The notes below the pieces were generated by a model, which was not told the DNA's origin, ran no database searches, and saw only the letters and a program-made list of their open reading frames with translations. The position numbers and the translations under genes were made by a program. From Shimia isoporae (GTDB lineage: Bacteria > Pseudomonadota > Alphaproteobacteria > Rhodobacterales > Rhodobacteraceae): a stretch of DNA of 64,000 nucleotides. The stretch is from contig NZ_SMGR01000002.1 in NCBI RefSeq assembly GCF_004346865.1, positions 124,001-188,000 of the forward strand, read 5' to 3'. Shown piece by piece: positions 26,797 to 37,535 of this stretch. Position 1 is the first letter of the stretch; each line of letters begins with the position of its first letter.

Positions 26797-28195
26797 CTCC
26801 GCCCTCTTCCTCTGCGTGCTGCGCATCGTGGTGCATCTGAGCCAAAGCCCCAAGGGTTATCGGCTTGATCGGAGGACGCACGCCAAGCGGTGCGACATCG
26901 CCCATCAGAGTCCCACGCTCATCAGCCAGAATGCGCGCGACACCGTCCCCGCACATGCGCCCCTGACAGCGCCCCATGCCCGCGCGTGTCATCACCTTGA
27001 TCTGGTTCGCCCCCTGCGCCCCGGACCGCACAGCGTTGCGTACCTCGCCCGCCGTGACTTCCTCACACCGGCAAAGCGTGACGCCGTCCGCAGGCGCCAA
27101 TGCTGCCGGGTATGGTGGAAAGGCACGTTCCACAACCGGTCGCAGGCTCAACTCAAACTCGCGTTCCTCAAACCACCCTGCAGTCCGACGATCCCGCTCA
27201 GCACTGCGCACATAGCCAAGATCATGCGCAATCCCTAATGCCGCTATCCGCCCTGACAGCTCCGCGGCACGTGCTCCGCCGATCCACGCACCGTCCCCTG
27301 CAACCCAAACATGCGGTACTTCCGTCCGGCCCCAAGTGTCACAAACAGGCACAAAAGCCTGTTGTCCCTCATTCCAGACCTCTGGCACGCCCGCCGCGCG
27401 ACTTGCTTGTAAATGCGGTATGACTCCGTGATGCAGCAAAACCGCTTCGCATGGCACTTCTCGTCGCCGCCCTCCGCTTGAAAACGCGACCGCCTCGACC
27501 CGACGCTCTCCGAGCAGGGCCACATCGCGGCTCGCCATGTACCGCGCAACCCCCGCGTTTCGCACCGCAACAAGGTCCGCAATGCTGCGCTTCACATAAG
27601 GCGTGGCGCGAAGCGCAAGACGCCACATGAGCATGGCCCGACGCGCATCTCCGCGTTTCCGCGTTTCTACCAGCGCCTTGGGCGGTGTGCCTGCTCTTAC
27701 CAATTGCACCGCCACAAGGTGTAAAAGTGGACCCGACCCGACCAGCACAGCGTTTTCCACCGCGACGCCAGACTGTTTGAGCATGACTTGCGCCGCACCT
27801 ACGGTCATCACCCCGGGCAAGGTCCAGCCCGGTACCGGCATCGGACGCTCGATCGCCCCGGTGGCCAAAAGGACGTTGCGCGCGTGTATGCGACATCCTC
27901 CCTCCACCGAAGACAGGGCCAGCCAGCCTCCCTCTATTCCGCAAAGCGCATGTCCGGCAAAGTGCGTGATCCCCTCGTGCTCCAGCGCCGCTGCCAGCGG
28001 CGCCCCCTGCACATAGTGTTCGCCCAACACTTCACCCATCGGGCGCGCCGCGCGCGCGACATTGCGATAAACTTGACCGCCTGCTCTGGGTTGCTCGTCG
28101 ATAAGAGCAACGCTCATACCCGCCTCAGCACCTTCTCGGGCAGCCGCCATGCCCGCAGCACCGGCGCCAACGATCGCCAGATCAAAGAGACTCAT
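26789..28195 (-). CDS. FAD-dependent oxidoreductase, HcnB/OoxA-like subunit
   Basis: A 468-residue flavoprotein of the kind that forms the alpha or B subunit of hydrogen cyanide synthase, opine oxidase and D-hydroxyproline dehydrogenase. It has the N-terminal FAD-binding GAGAAGMAAA, a second Rossmann fold starting VLVGSGPLLHL near residue 160, the AGDGAWIGGA block, and a C-terminal BFD-like [2Fe-2S] domain with cysteines in LCRCEEV and GRCQGRMC. Its length matches HcnB (about 470). It overlaps the ferredoxin-like subunit gene by 14 bases upstream and the TRIC gene by 8 bases downstream. The substrate cannot be deduced from sequence alone. Confidence 0.9.
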   Translation of the reverse strand: MSLFDLAIVGAGAAGMAAAREGAEAGMSVALIDEQPRAGGQVYRNVARAARPMGEVLGEHYVQGAPLAAALEHEGITHFAGHALCGIEGGWLALSSVEGGCRIHARNVLLATGAIERPMPVPGWTLPGVMTVGAAQVMLKQSGVAVENAVLVGSGPLLHLVAVQLVRAGTPPKALVETRKRGDARRAMLMWRLALRATPYVKRSIADLVAVRNAGVARYMASRDVALLGERRVEAVAFSSGGRRREVPCEAVLLHHGVIPHLQASRAAGVPEVWNEGQQAFVPVCDTWGRTEVPHVWVAGDGAWIGGARAAELSGRIAALGIAHDLGYVRSAERDRRTAGWFEEREFELSLRPVVERAFPPYPAALAPADGVTLCRCEEVTAGEVRNAVRSGAQGANQIKVMTRAGMGRCQGRMCGDGVARILADERGTLMGDVAPLGVRPPIKPITLGALAQMHHDAQHAEEEGGDD

Positions 28196-28493
28196 AGGGT
28201 CCCTCCCGACTTTGGCGGGCCGGTCGAATATCGATCCCCGCGCGCACCTCGATCATGCAGGATTGTCTGGTGACACCGTCCACTTCGAGTAAACAGTCAA
28301 AACATACGCCCATCATGCAAAACGGAGACCGCGCCACACCGCGTGTCGGCGTCTGCCGGAAACCTTCGACGCCGTACTCCTGCAAAGCAGTGGCCAGGTT
28401 GGCGCCTTCCGGCAAAGAGATCACTTCGCCTTTGAACGTCACCTCCACGAGCGGTCCTTGTGGCAACAGAGATTTAAGCCGCAAACCGGTCAT
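28182..28493 (-). CDS. [2Fe-2S] ferredoxin-like subunit, HcnA-like
   Basis: A 103-residue small iron-sulfur protein with the pattern C-x4-C-x2-C-x11-C (FCMMGVCFDC ... SCM), the [2Fe-2S] site of the Fer2_4 family that forms the small subunit of HcnABC-type oxidases and sarcosine oxidase-like enzymes. ATG 28493 (MTGLRLKSLLP) has GGAG 11 bases upstream; an ATG 9 codons earlier is possible. It overlaps both neighbours. It would pass electrons between the two flavoprotein subunits. Confidence 0.9.
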   Translation of the reverse strand: MTGLRLKSLLPQGPLVEVTFKGEVISLPEGANLATALQEYGVEGFRQTPTRGVARSPFCMMGVCFDCLLEVDGVTRQSCMIEVRAGIDIRPARQSREGPYESL

Positions 28494-29574
28494 CGCCAAA
28501 TACTCCGAGGTCCGGCGCATCCGCCTGCTTCAAAATCCAGGACGGCAACCGCATCGCGTGAACCGCAGCCAGCGTGACACCACTATGACAGCTCACCATG
28601 AACGCCCCCGGAAACTCATCGCTTTCCTGATAGATCGGCAACCCGTCAGGCGACATCACCCGCAACGCCCCCCAGGCGCGCAGAAGTTGGGCACGCGCCA
28701 ACGCCGGGTAAGCGTCAACAGCGTCTGCCGCCAATTTTGCAACGCCTTCAAAAGTCACGCTGCGGCTCATACCGACATCTTCGTTGGTTGCGCCTATCTG
28801 AATTCCGCCGGCATGGACCTGCCGCGCAATCAATGACGGCCGCCGCAGCAATGGGGGCATTTTCTCCGTGATCAGAACCTGACCTCGCTCCGGCTTTAGC
28901 GGCGCACAAAATCCCAACGATGGGCCAAGCTTGATAGCCCCGAGACCTGCAGCCAGAACAACCCGCGCCGTCCGCACCTGCGACCCGTCTTCACACGTCA
29001 GACTGAAACCGCCATCTCGAGGCGCGACGCCGACCACCGGCGCACCGGCCAGTATTTGCCCGCCTTTCAGAGAAACCGCTTTCGCCAACGCGGTCAGCAA
29101 CGCCAACGGATCCGCATGTCCGTCACCTGGATGCAGTACCGCACCTGCAACTTTAGGCCCCACTTCCGGCTCCTCAGAGCGCAACGCATCAGGCCCTAGG
29201 ACCTCAAATGGATAATCCGCGCCCAACTTGGCCTGAATGGCTTCGTTTTCGGAAATGGCGAACTCCAGACTGTCGTCACTGAAGTGCAGGTCCAGTCCAC
29301 CTTCCTGACGCAAGCCCAGATCCACCCCGGTGATGTCAGACAGGTCCCGCGCAAAGCCGACCCAAAGGTCAGCGCTTTCCTTGCTCCAACGGGCGTATCG
29401 CGGTTGCGAAACGCCTTTTCCTTGCAGCCAGATAAGTCCGAAATTGCCACGGCTTGCCTTGGGATCGGATTCGGCACCGTCGATCACAACAACCTTCTGC
29501 CCCGCGTTGAGCAATCCCAACGCCACCGACAGGCCTACTAGCCCACCACCAATAACAGCAAAATCCGCCTCCAT
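28474..29574 (-). CDS. FAD-dependent amine/imino-acid oxidase, HcnC/DadA-like subunit
   Basis: A 366-residue D-amino-acid-oxidase-superfamily flavoprotein. The FAD motif GGGLVGLSVALGLL is at residues 8-21, a VIDGA acid follows strand 2, and the C-terminal block SPDGLPIYQE and CHSGVTLAAVHA closes the FAD site. It is about 50 residues shorter than HcnC or DadA. It should be the catalytic subunit that oxidises the C-N bond. It is the first gene of the minus-strand operon and is followed by the ferredoxin-like and HcnB-like subunits with overlapping frames. Glycine, sarcosine, D-hydroxyproline or an opine are candidate substrates. Confidence 0.9.
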   Translation of the reverse strand: MEADFAVIGGGLVGLSVALGLLNAGQKVVVIDGAESDPKASRGNFGLIWLQGKGVSQPRYARWSKESADLWVGFARDLSDITGVDLGLRQEGGLDLHFSDDSLEFAISENEAIQAKLGADYPFEVLGPDALRSEEPEVGPKVAGAVLHPGDGHADPLALLTALAKAVSLKGGQILAGAPVVGVAPRDGGFSLTCEDGSQVRTARVVLAAGLGAIKLGPSLGFCAPLKPERGQVLITEKMPPLLRRPSLIARQVHAGGIQIGATNEDVGMSRSVTFEGVAKLAADAVDAYPALARAQLLRAWGALRVMSPDGLPIYQESDEFPGAFMVSCHSGVTLAAVHAMRLPSWILKQADAPDLGVFGDDRFAA

Positions 29575-29901
29575 CTGGCGTCTCCGACGACAACAACCGT
29601 TCAGGTTTCCTGCACGTTACTGGAGCCGCACTCATGCGCCAAGGTCAGCGATCTGAAAGGTTTGGACCTGTGCAGTGCAAACTGAGGCATGAAATTGTTC
29701 GGGGGGCCGAAATGCCCCCCGTTTTACCTGCCTGCCTGTCCCGATAAGTCTGCGATCTTTCTTTTCGATTTCTTCGTTTTGAAAGACCCGCGTTGAGGCG
29801 ACTATAGCTTTGGTGATTCGAATCAGTCAACGGGGTGATTCGCAAAAACGAATCAGTTGGCCAAAAAAGTTGGCGACTCGGGCTTTCTGCTTATTCCGAA
29901 G
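29575..29901. other. intergenic leader of the oxidase operon, with a hairpin
   Basis: About 327 bases between folC and the oxidase operon, both on the minus strand. It should hold the operon's promoter. A duplicated motif, GATTCG-AATCAG (GTGATTCGAATCAGTC near 29812 and GTGATTCGCAAAAACGAATCAG near 29836), forms short dyads that could bind a regulator. A GC hairpin lies at 29700-29721. Confidence 0.45.
29700..29721. terminator. GC-rich hairpin, possible folC terminator
   Basis: The stem CGGGGGGC / GCCCCCCG with loop CGAAAT is followed by four T on the plus strand. No plus-strand gene precedes it. For the minus-strand folC transcript the tail is AACAATTT, a weak U-tract, so its activity in that direction is uncertain. 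Confidence 0.5.
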
Positions 29902-31176
29902 TCATCCGTTGCTGCGCAGAATGTGTCCTGCCAAATACAGCGACCCGCAAATCAGTACCCGAGCATTCGGCTCTTCTGAAACAATCGCATCCAGCGCCGC
30001 TTCAACGGTTTCAGCCTCGTAAGCCGTTATCCCGGCAGTTCGAGCTGCCTTCGCGGTTTCCTCGGCGCTCAGCGTCGCAGCCTCTTCTGGAATGGACACC
30101 GCGTGCAGGCTGGCCGCTTCCGTAGCCAGTGGTGCCATATATCCGCCGACGTCCTTCGTGTTCAGCATCCCGCAGATCAGGTGGGTCGGACGCACTGCCA
30201 AGCCTTTCAAATACGCTCCGAGTGCTTGCCCTGCGGCCGCGTTGTGTCCACCATCAAGCCAAAGCTCGGCTTTTGGGGCCGCCGCCACCAAAGGTCCGTT
30301 CTTCAGCCGCTGCATGCGTGCCGGCCAAAAGACATCACGCATCGCCGCTTCACAGGCAGCCTCGTCACATCCAAGATACCGCAAGGCCGCGATCGCTGCG
30401 CCCGCGTTCTGGATCTGGTGCGCGCCGGGTAAAGCCGGAAGCGGGAGATCCAGCAATCCGTTTTCGTCCTGAAAGATCAGTCGGCCGCGTTCTTCAAAGA
30501 CATGCCAGTGCTGGCCGTAGGCAATCAGCGGTGCACCCAGCCTGGCTGCCGTGTCCTCGATCACGTCCATAGCCTCTTCGGGCTGGGGCCCGACAATCAC
30601 CGGAACGGCCCGTTTTATGATGCCCGCCTTCTCGGCCGCAATTTTGGCGACTGTATCGCCCAAAAACTGTTCGTGGTCTTTGCTGATCGGCGTGATCACC
30701 GTCAGCTTGGGCGCATCAATCACATTGGTCGCATCCAGCCGCCCGCCAAGGCCGACCTCAAGCAGGGTGTAGTCCGCTTTGGAACGGGCAAAAGCCAGCA
30801 ATGCGGCACAAGTCGTGATCTCGAAATAGGTGATATTCTCGCGATTGTTGGCCTCCCAACACTCATCAAGAACTTCCGTCAGATGCGCCTCGTTGATCAA
30901 CTCGCCCGCCAGACGGATGCGCTCATGAAACCGCGCCAGATGCGGGCTGGTGTAGGCGTGCACCGACTTGCCTGCGCCTTCAAGCCCGGCGCGGATCATC
31001 GCCTGCGTGCTGCCTTTGCCGTTGGTGCCTGCCAGATGGATCACCGGCGGCAATTCCCGCTCCGGATGGTCCAGCGCACCAAGCAGTCGCCACATGCGGT
31101 CCAACGTCAGATCAATGATCTTCGGATGCAGCGCCAACATACGCGCAAGAATGGCGTCGGAGGTTTGTTCGGTCAT
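29902..31176 (-). CDS. folC: dihydrofolate/folylpolyglutamate synthase
   Basis: A 424-residue Mur-ligase-family enzyme that adds glutamate to dihydropteroate and folates. Visible motifs are the P-loop GTNGKGST, YTSPHLARFHERI, the ITPISKDHEQFLG block, EKAGIIK and LDGGHNAAA. ATG 31176 (MTEQTSD) overlaps the stop of the upstream small gene as ATGA. A TTG two codons earlier is less likely. The accD to folC order on one strand is a common bacterial arrangement. Confidence 0.96.
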   Translation of the reverse strand: MTEQTSDAILARMLALHPKIIDLTLDRMWRLLGALDHPERELPPVIHLAGTNGKGSTQAMIRAGLEGAGKSVHAYTSPHLARFHERIRLAGELINEAHLTEVLDECWEANNRENITYFEITTCAALLAFARSKADYTLLEVGLGGRLDATNVIDAPKLTVITPISKDHEQFLGDTVAKIAAEKAGIIKRAVPVIVGPQPEEAMDVIEDTAARLGAPLIAYGQHWHVFEERGRLIFQDENGLLDLPLPALPGAHQIQNAGAAIAALRYLGCDEAACEAAMRDVFWPARMQRLKNGPLVAAAPKAELWLDGGHNAAAGQALGAYLKGLAVRPTHLICGMLNTKDVGGYMAPLATEAASLHAVSIPEEAATLSAEETAKAARTAGITAYEAETVEAALDAIVSEEPNARVLICGSLYLAGHILRSNG

Positions 31177-31613
31177 AGCCAAAAATCACACCTTTTTGCA
31201 TCGTCTGACCAGAAGCAGAAAATGCCCTTAGCGTATCCGGGTTCATAGGAGCGGTTTAGTGTCAGGAAGCCACCCAAAATCCAAAATGGTTCAACGGAGA
31301 CGATGGGTGCCTCCCAGTCTCCGTTGACCTTTTCTGGCGCAACGTAGCCCGAAATCCCTTTGACCACCAATGGCAGGGCATCCGTTGGAAAGCCCGCGCC
31401 CCAAACATACTCATCCATTGTTCCCGGCTGACTTGGTCCAAGGACAGCTTCCGCGTCCTTGAGCTCTTTCCCTATCAAAGTCAGGTCAGGCGAAAGACGC
31501 ACATTCAGGGAGACCACAGCGACGAGAATAAAGCAAAGCAACGCCGCAAGAACAACTGCAATGGTACTGACTGCCAACCGAACTATCCGCATCCGCGACA
31601 CCACATCCGCCAA
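31173..31613 (-). CDS. membrane-anchored hypothetical protein
   Basis: A 146-residue protein with one N-terminal membrane segment (LAVSTIAVVLAALLCFILVA, about residues 13-32) and a periplasmic domain of about 110 residues rich in aromatic residues, ending FCFWSDDAKRCDFWL. Two cysteines near the end may form a disulfide. I recognise no family. It lies between accD (15 bases upstream) and folC, with which its stop overlaps by 4 bases, so it is transcribed with both. ATG 31592 (MRIVRLAV) is an alternative start. Confidence 0.7.
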   Translation of the reverse strand: MADVVSRMRIVRLAVSTIAVVLAALLCFILVAVVSLNVRLSPDLTLIGKELKDAEAVLGPSQPGTMDEYVWGAGFPTDALPLVVKGISGYVAPEKVNGDWEAPIVSVEPFWILGGFLTLNRSYEPGYAKGIFCFWSDDAKRCDFWL

Positions 31614-31628
31614 AGTCGGGCGCCGCCC

Positions 31629-32573
31629 TTACTTCTTCGCGTCAGCCTTTTTCTCGGCTTCGGCTTGATCTGCCTTGGCCTCTTCCACCTTCTCGGGTGC
31701 AGGCAGGTCGCCTTTCACCGCGGGTGGCAGCCCCATCAGCATGCGCGTGATGGTCACCAGTTCATCTTTCATCTGGTTGCGATCAATCACGCGGTCCAGC
31801 ATGCCGTGATCCAGCAGGTATTCCGCTCTTTGGAACCCTTCAGGCAACTTTTCGCGAATGGTCTGCTCGATCACACGCGGACCGGCAAAACAGATCAGCG
31901 CGTTGGGCTCGGAAATGTGCACGTCCCCCAGCATCGCATAAGACGCCGTTACACCACCAGTCGTCGGGTGTGTCAGCACTACGATATACGGCAGACCCGC
32001 TTCCTTGAGCATCTGCACGGCCACAGTTGTGCGCGGCATCTGCATCAGCGACAGAATGCCTTCCTGCATGCGTGCACCACCCGCTGCGGAGAACAACACC
32101 AAGGGGCGCTTCAACGCAACGGCGCGCTCGGCCGCCGCAATGATGGCGTTGCCGACATACATGCCCATCGATCCGCCCATGAACGAAAAGTCCTGCGCCG
32201 CCGCCACAATCGGGGTGCGACCCATCTCGCCTTCGGCCACCAGCATCGCTTCTTTTTCGCCGGTGTTTTTCTGCGCAGCTTTCATGCGCTCGGGATATTT
32301 TTTGCTGTCTCGGAACTGCAACGGATCGGTCACCGGTTGCGGCACGTCGACCTCTACAAACACTCCGCCGTCAAACAACGCCTCAAAACGGGCGCGCGGC
32401 GTGATGTGCATATGGTGCCCACACTGCGTGCATACATTCAAATTGCCCGACAGTTCGCGGTGAAACAGCATTGTTCCACAGCTGTCACATTTGGTCCAAA
32501 GGTTGTCCGGCGTCTCGCGGCGCGAGAAGATCGAGTTGATCCGCGGACGGACATAGTTGGTGATCCAGTTCAT
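31629..32573 (-). CDS. accD: acetyl-CoA carboxylase carboxyltransferase subunit beta
   Basis: A 314-residue carboxyltransferase beta subunit, which with AccA moves the carboxyl group from biotin to acetyl-CoA in fatty acid synthesis. The N-terminal zinc ribbon is complete (Cys29, Cys32, Cys48, Cys51). The crotonase-like core has [24 protein letters not shown] and [15 protein letters not shown] Lys/Ala/Glu-rich tail follows. ATG 32573 ([10 protein letters not shown]) is the family start. Confidence 0.97.
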   Translation of the reverse strand: MNWITNYVRPRINSIFSRRETPDNLWTKCDSCGTMLFHRELSGNLNVCTQCGHHMHITPRARFEALFDGGVFVEVDVPQPVTDPLQFRDSKKYPERMKAAQKNTGEKEAMLVAEGEMGRTPIVAAAQDFSFMGGSMGMYVGNAIIAAAERAVALKRPLVLFSAAGGARMQEGILSLMQMPRTTVAVQMLKEAGLPYIVVLTHPTTGGVTASYAMLGDVHISEPNALICFAGPRVIEQTIREKLPEGFQRAEYLLDHGMLDRVIDRNQMKDELVTITRMLMGLPPAVKGDLPAPEKVEEAKADQAEAEKKADAKK

Positions 32574-32634
32574 GCGATCAGGGTCCTCTGATAACGTTGG
32601 GGCATGAAATAGGACGCAACGCCACGAAATGCAA

Positions 32635-33516
32635 TCAACGTCGCAGAGCAATCCTCGCGATCAGCCAGACGCACAGCATGCTCAACAGTTCCAACGGCAG
32701 CAAAGCTCGCATGACTTCGGCATCGTTTGGCGCGTACGGCAGGTGATAGAGTGCCAGCCCTCCAAGATCGTTCTCGAAGCCCGTCACGCTCATCGCCATG
32801 AAATTGTTGATAACGTGTATGACAATTGCAGGCGCCAGCGTTCCGGCCCGCGCCGTAATGTCGGCCATCATGACACCAAAAACCGTGGCCCAAACGGCAA
32901 CCCAGACTGCTGTCTCGCCATAGATGTCCGGAGCATAGTGCAGCATACCAAACAACAGGCTGGGCACGCCGATCCAAACCAAAGGGGGCATGCCGTCCGC
33001 GGCGAGCTGGCTTTGTAGATATCCGCGAAAAACCAACTCTTCCGCGCTGCACTGTATCACCAGCAACACCAACGACAGAGGCAACAGCACTATCCAGCGC
33101 GATAGCGACATGGCCTGAACAAGATCACCACTTCCCGGCAAGGGGATCAGGAAAAACACGCCCGTCAGCAAGAGACACATTTTGCCCACCGCCCACGTCT
33201 GCCGCCACGCTTCGCTCCTTGGCCCAATCAGCGTCGCAAGCGATCGCTTGTGCAAAAGACGCAGCACCAATTTCAGCGCAACAGTCATTGCTCCGAACCC
33301 GGTCATCAGGATCACCATGTCCGCAACGGTCCGTCCTTGCAGGATCACGTCGATGTCGTCCCCAACCGGCAAAAGGGCTGCCGCAAAGACTGTCCAGGCG
33401 ATAAGGAAAACGAGATAAAGCACGGCAACCATTGCCGCTCCGGCCACAAGACGGAATATCCCTCTTTGCGACCGTGCGGGAGCCACCAGGGCCTCAAAAG
33501 CATCATAAGACGTCAT
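32635..33516 (-). CDS. CPBP-family intramembrane glutamic endopeptidase
   Basis: A 293-residue multi-pass membrane protein of the CAAX protease/bacteriocin-processing (Abi) family. The three catalytic blocks are present: [10 protein letters not shown] (EE-x3-R), FGMLHY and the distal HVINNF. Around six to eight membrane helices are evident. Substrates are unknown; family members process or protect against small peptides. It lies upstream of accD in the same direction with about 60 bases between. Confidence 0.9.
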   Translation of the reverse strand: MTSYDAFEALVAPARSQRGIFRLVAGAAMVAVLYLVFLIAWTVFAAALLPVGDDIDVILQGRTVADMVILMTGFGAMTVALKLVLRLLHKRSLATLIGPRSEAWRQTWAVGKMCLLLTGVFFLIPLPGSGDLVQAMSLSRWIVLLPLSLVLLVIQCSAEELVFRGYLQSQLAADGMPPLVWIGVPSLLFGMLHYAPDIYGETAVWVAVWATVFGVMMADITARAGTLAPAIVIHVINNFMAMSVTGFENDLGGLALYHLPYAPNDAEVMRALLPLELLSMLCVWLIARIALRR

Positions 33517-33702
33517 GCCTATTCCCTAGGCGATTGTGCTGGCTCTGCCTACTCTGAAGCTTGAAGGTGGAAATTTTTTTCTGCTCTTAACGCGGTTTAA
33601 GCACAATGCAGGTTTGTCTCAGGGCAGCCATTTGGGTAGACAGGAAAAAACCACGGGCGAATTGTTTCGCCACGGGAAACAATTGGGGACAGACGAAAGA
33701 GC

Positions 33703-34473
33703 ATGGCGCGTACAGGCGGTTTGATCGAACGCATCTATCAGTGGGGCCAATCCCGCTATTGGGCACGCATCGCCCGCAAAGCCGAGCAAACCGAGCTCCC
33801 GGCTCTGCGCTCGCACCGTCGCCGAGCCCGCACACTGCGCCAACATCTCGACACACTGATCTCGGTTTCCGAAAGCCGTCTTGCCCTCCCGATTATTGGT
33901 TCCAACGCTTTTCCCAAACCTCACGGTACCGACTGGTCGTGGCGCCCCGCTCTCTGGCGCGAGCCCATTGCGGTCAAAGGTCGGGCGGCTGTTGAGAACA
34001 AGGAAATGCTTGGCGGCGAAGTCACGCTCTTTCATGATTGCCGCATCTCGGAACTGACCCTTCGCCAGCTGCGCAACACCCGCGAAAAGGATCTCGCGCC
34101 ATTCGGTTTGCGAATGGACGTTTTTCGCTTTGACGGATCTTTCTTGTCTCTGGTTGTGGACATGCCCTCTGCAGGGGTAGAAGGCCTTCTTCGCAACCAT
34201 GTGATCCGCATGGACACGATTGTTGAAATGGAAAAGCCGCTCGAGATTTTCGCCCGCCTGAACATCCGCCACGGCCCAAATACCGAGCAGATTGTCCGCG
34301 AACTGCCATTGCAGGAAGAAGAAATCCGTGTGGAATTTGACCTCGCCTATTCCAACCTCAATGAAAAGCGGGTCGAAAAAATGTGGATCGACTTGATCTT
34401 TGAGGGCCCCGAAATGAATCAGGTCATCCTACGTGACCTGACATTCAGCCGCCGCCCCCGCGCGGAATTCTGA
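33703..34473 (+). CDS. DUF6478 family protein
   Basis: A 256-residue soluble protein that I recognise as a Rhodobacteraceae-type DUF6478 protein. The N-terminal 50 residues are basic and helical (RKAEQTELPALRSHRRRA), followed by a mixed region with the aromatic segment GTDWSWRPALWREP and a beta-rich C-terminal half (RLNIRHGPNTEQI, LEMWIDLIFEGP-like strands). There is no signal peptide or catalytic motif. It is followed after 22 bases by another small gene of unknown function, so the two probably form an operon. No function is known. Confidence 0.75.
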   Translation: MARTGGLIERIYQWGQSRYWARIARKAEQTELPALRSHRRRARTLRQHLDTLISVSESRLALPIIGSNAFPKPHGTDWSWRPALWREPIAVKGRAAVENKEMLGGEVTLFHDCRISELTLRQLRNTREKDLAPFGLRMDVFRFDGSFLSLVVDMPSAGVEGLLRNHVIRMDTIVEMEKPLEIFARLNIRHGPNTEQIVRELPLQEEEIRVEFDLAYSNLNEKRVEKMWIDLIFEGPEMNQVILRDLTFSRRPRAEF

Positions 34474-34495
34474 CGCAGCCTAGGAGCACGAGACA

Positions 34496-34873
34496 ATGAG
34501 CCAACTGATCCTGACAAAGACCCGGCTGTTTGAAGGCACATGGGAAGGCGTACTCAGCTACGAAGGCGGCACCGGGCCTGAGCCATCGGTTGAAGTGACT
34601 TTCCTCGAAAAAGCGGTCCCGGGTGTGTCGATCAAAGCCGCCAACGACGAAGGCAAATGGGCGCTTCACATCCCAATTCCGCCGGAATCACTTTCGGATG
34701 GCACCCACACCATCCTGATCGAGAACGCCTCCAATGGCGAGCGTCTGGACAAGATCACCTTTATTGCAGGTGAAGCTCTGGCCGATGACCTGCGCGCCGA
34801 GATCGATCTGCTGCGCGCCGAACTCGACATGCTCAAGCGCGCCTTCCGTCGTCACTGCGTCGAAACAATGTGA
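34496..34873 (+). CDS. hypothetical protein with beta domain and C-terminal coiled coil
   Basis: A 125-residue protein. Residues 1-90 look like a small beta-sandwich (alternating strands such as TWEGVLSYEGG, VEVTFLEKAV, KWALHIPIP, HTILIENAS), and residues 94-118 form a heptad helix, DDLRAEIDLLRAELDMLKR. I recognise no family. It follows the DUF6478 gene closely, and a ribosome binding site (TAGGAG) precedes ATG 34496. The coiled coil suggests an oligomer or a partner-binding tail. Confidence 0.75.
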   Translation: MSQLILTKTRLFEGTWEGVLSYEGGTGPEPSVEVTFLEKAVPGVSIKAANDEGKWALHIPIPPESLSDGTHTILIENASNGERLDKITFIAGEALADDLRAEIDLLRAELDMLKRAFRRHCVETM

Positions 34874-37211
<2,338 letters not shown>

Positions 37212-37228
37212 CCCGCTCCCAAAATCAA

Positions 37229-37271
37229 GCGCCGGTCCCTCTAATTTTGTTAGGCCGGCGCCTGCATTTTT
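37229..37271 (+). terminator. terminator-like hairpin after fadH
   Basis: The outer stem GCGCCGG / CCGGCGC with an inner CTAA / TTAG stem is followed by CTGCATTTTT. The loop is interrupted, so the structure is weaker than the other terminators here. Confidence 0.6.
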
Positions 37272-37294
37272 CGTAAGCTGAGTCGCAACGCGCG

Positions 37295-37318
37295 GTGGCA
37301 AAGAGCCTCGTTTGCCAC
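37295..37318. repeat. perfect 8-base inverted repeat with 8-base spacer
   Basis: GTGGCAAA and TTTGCCAC flank GAGCCTCG. It lies in the 324-base stretch between fadH and the permease gene, about 218 bases before the permease start, with no T-run. It may be a regulator site or an RNA hairpin in the permease leader. Nothing else was recognised in that stretch. Confidence 0.5.
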
Positions 37319-37535
37319 TGCGTGTTAGCCTTGGGTGAAACTTGCAATCGTATGCGTCGGGAGGTTGTCTTCTCCGCACCGAATTCAAGGGCGGAAACCC
37401 GCCGATATGTTGCGAAAAAATGGCAAAATTTAGCTTTTGGTAACTTTTAATACTTCATTGACTGAAATAACTATAGCTACCTTACGCGCACGTCACTATT
37501 CTCGGGGCAGTCTTTAAGTCGGAAAGGATTTCCCC

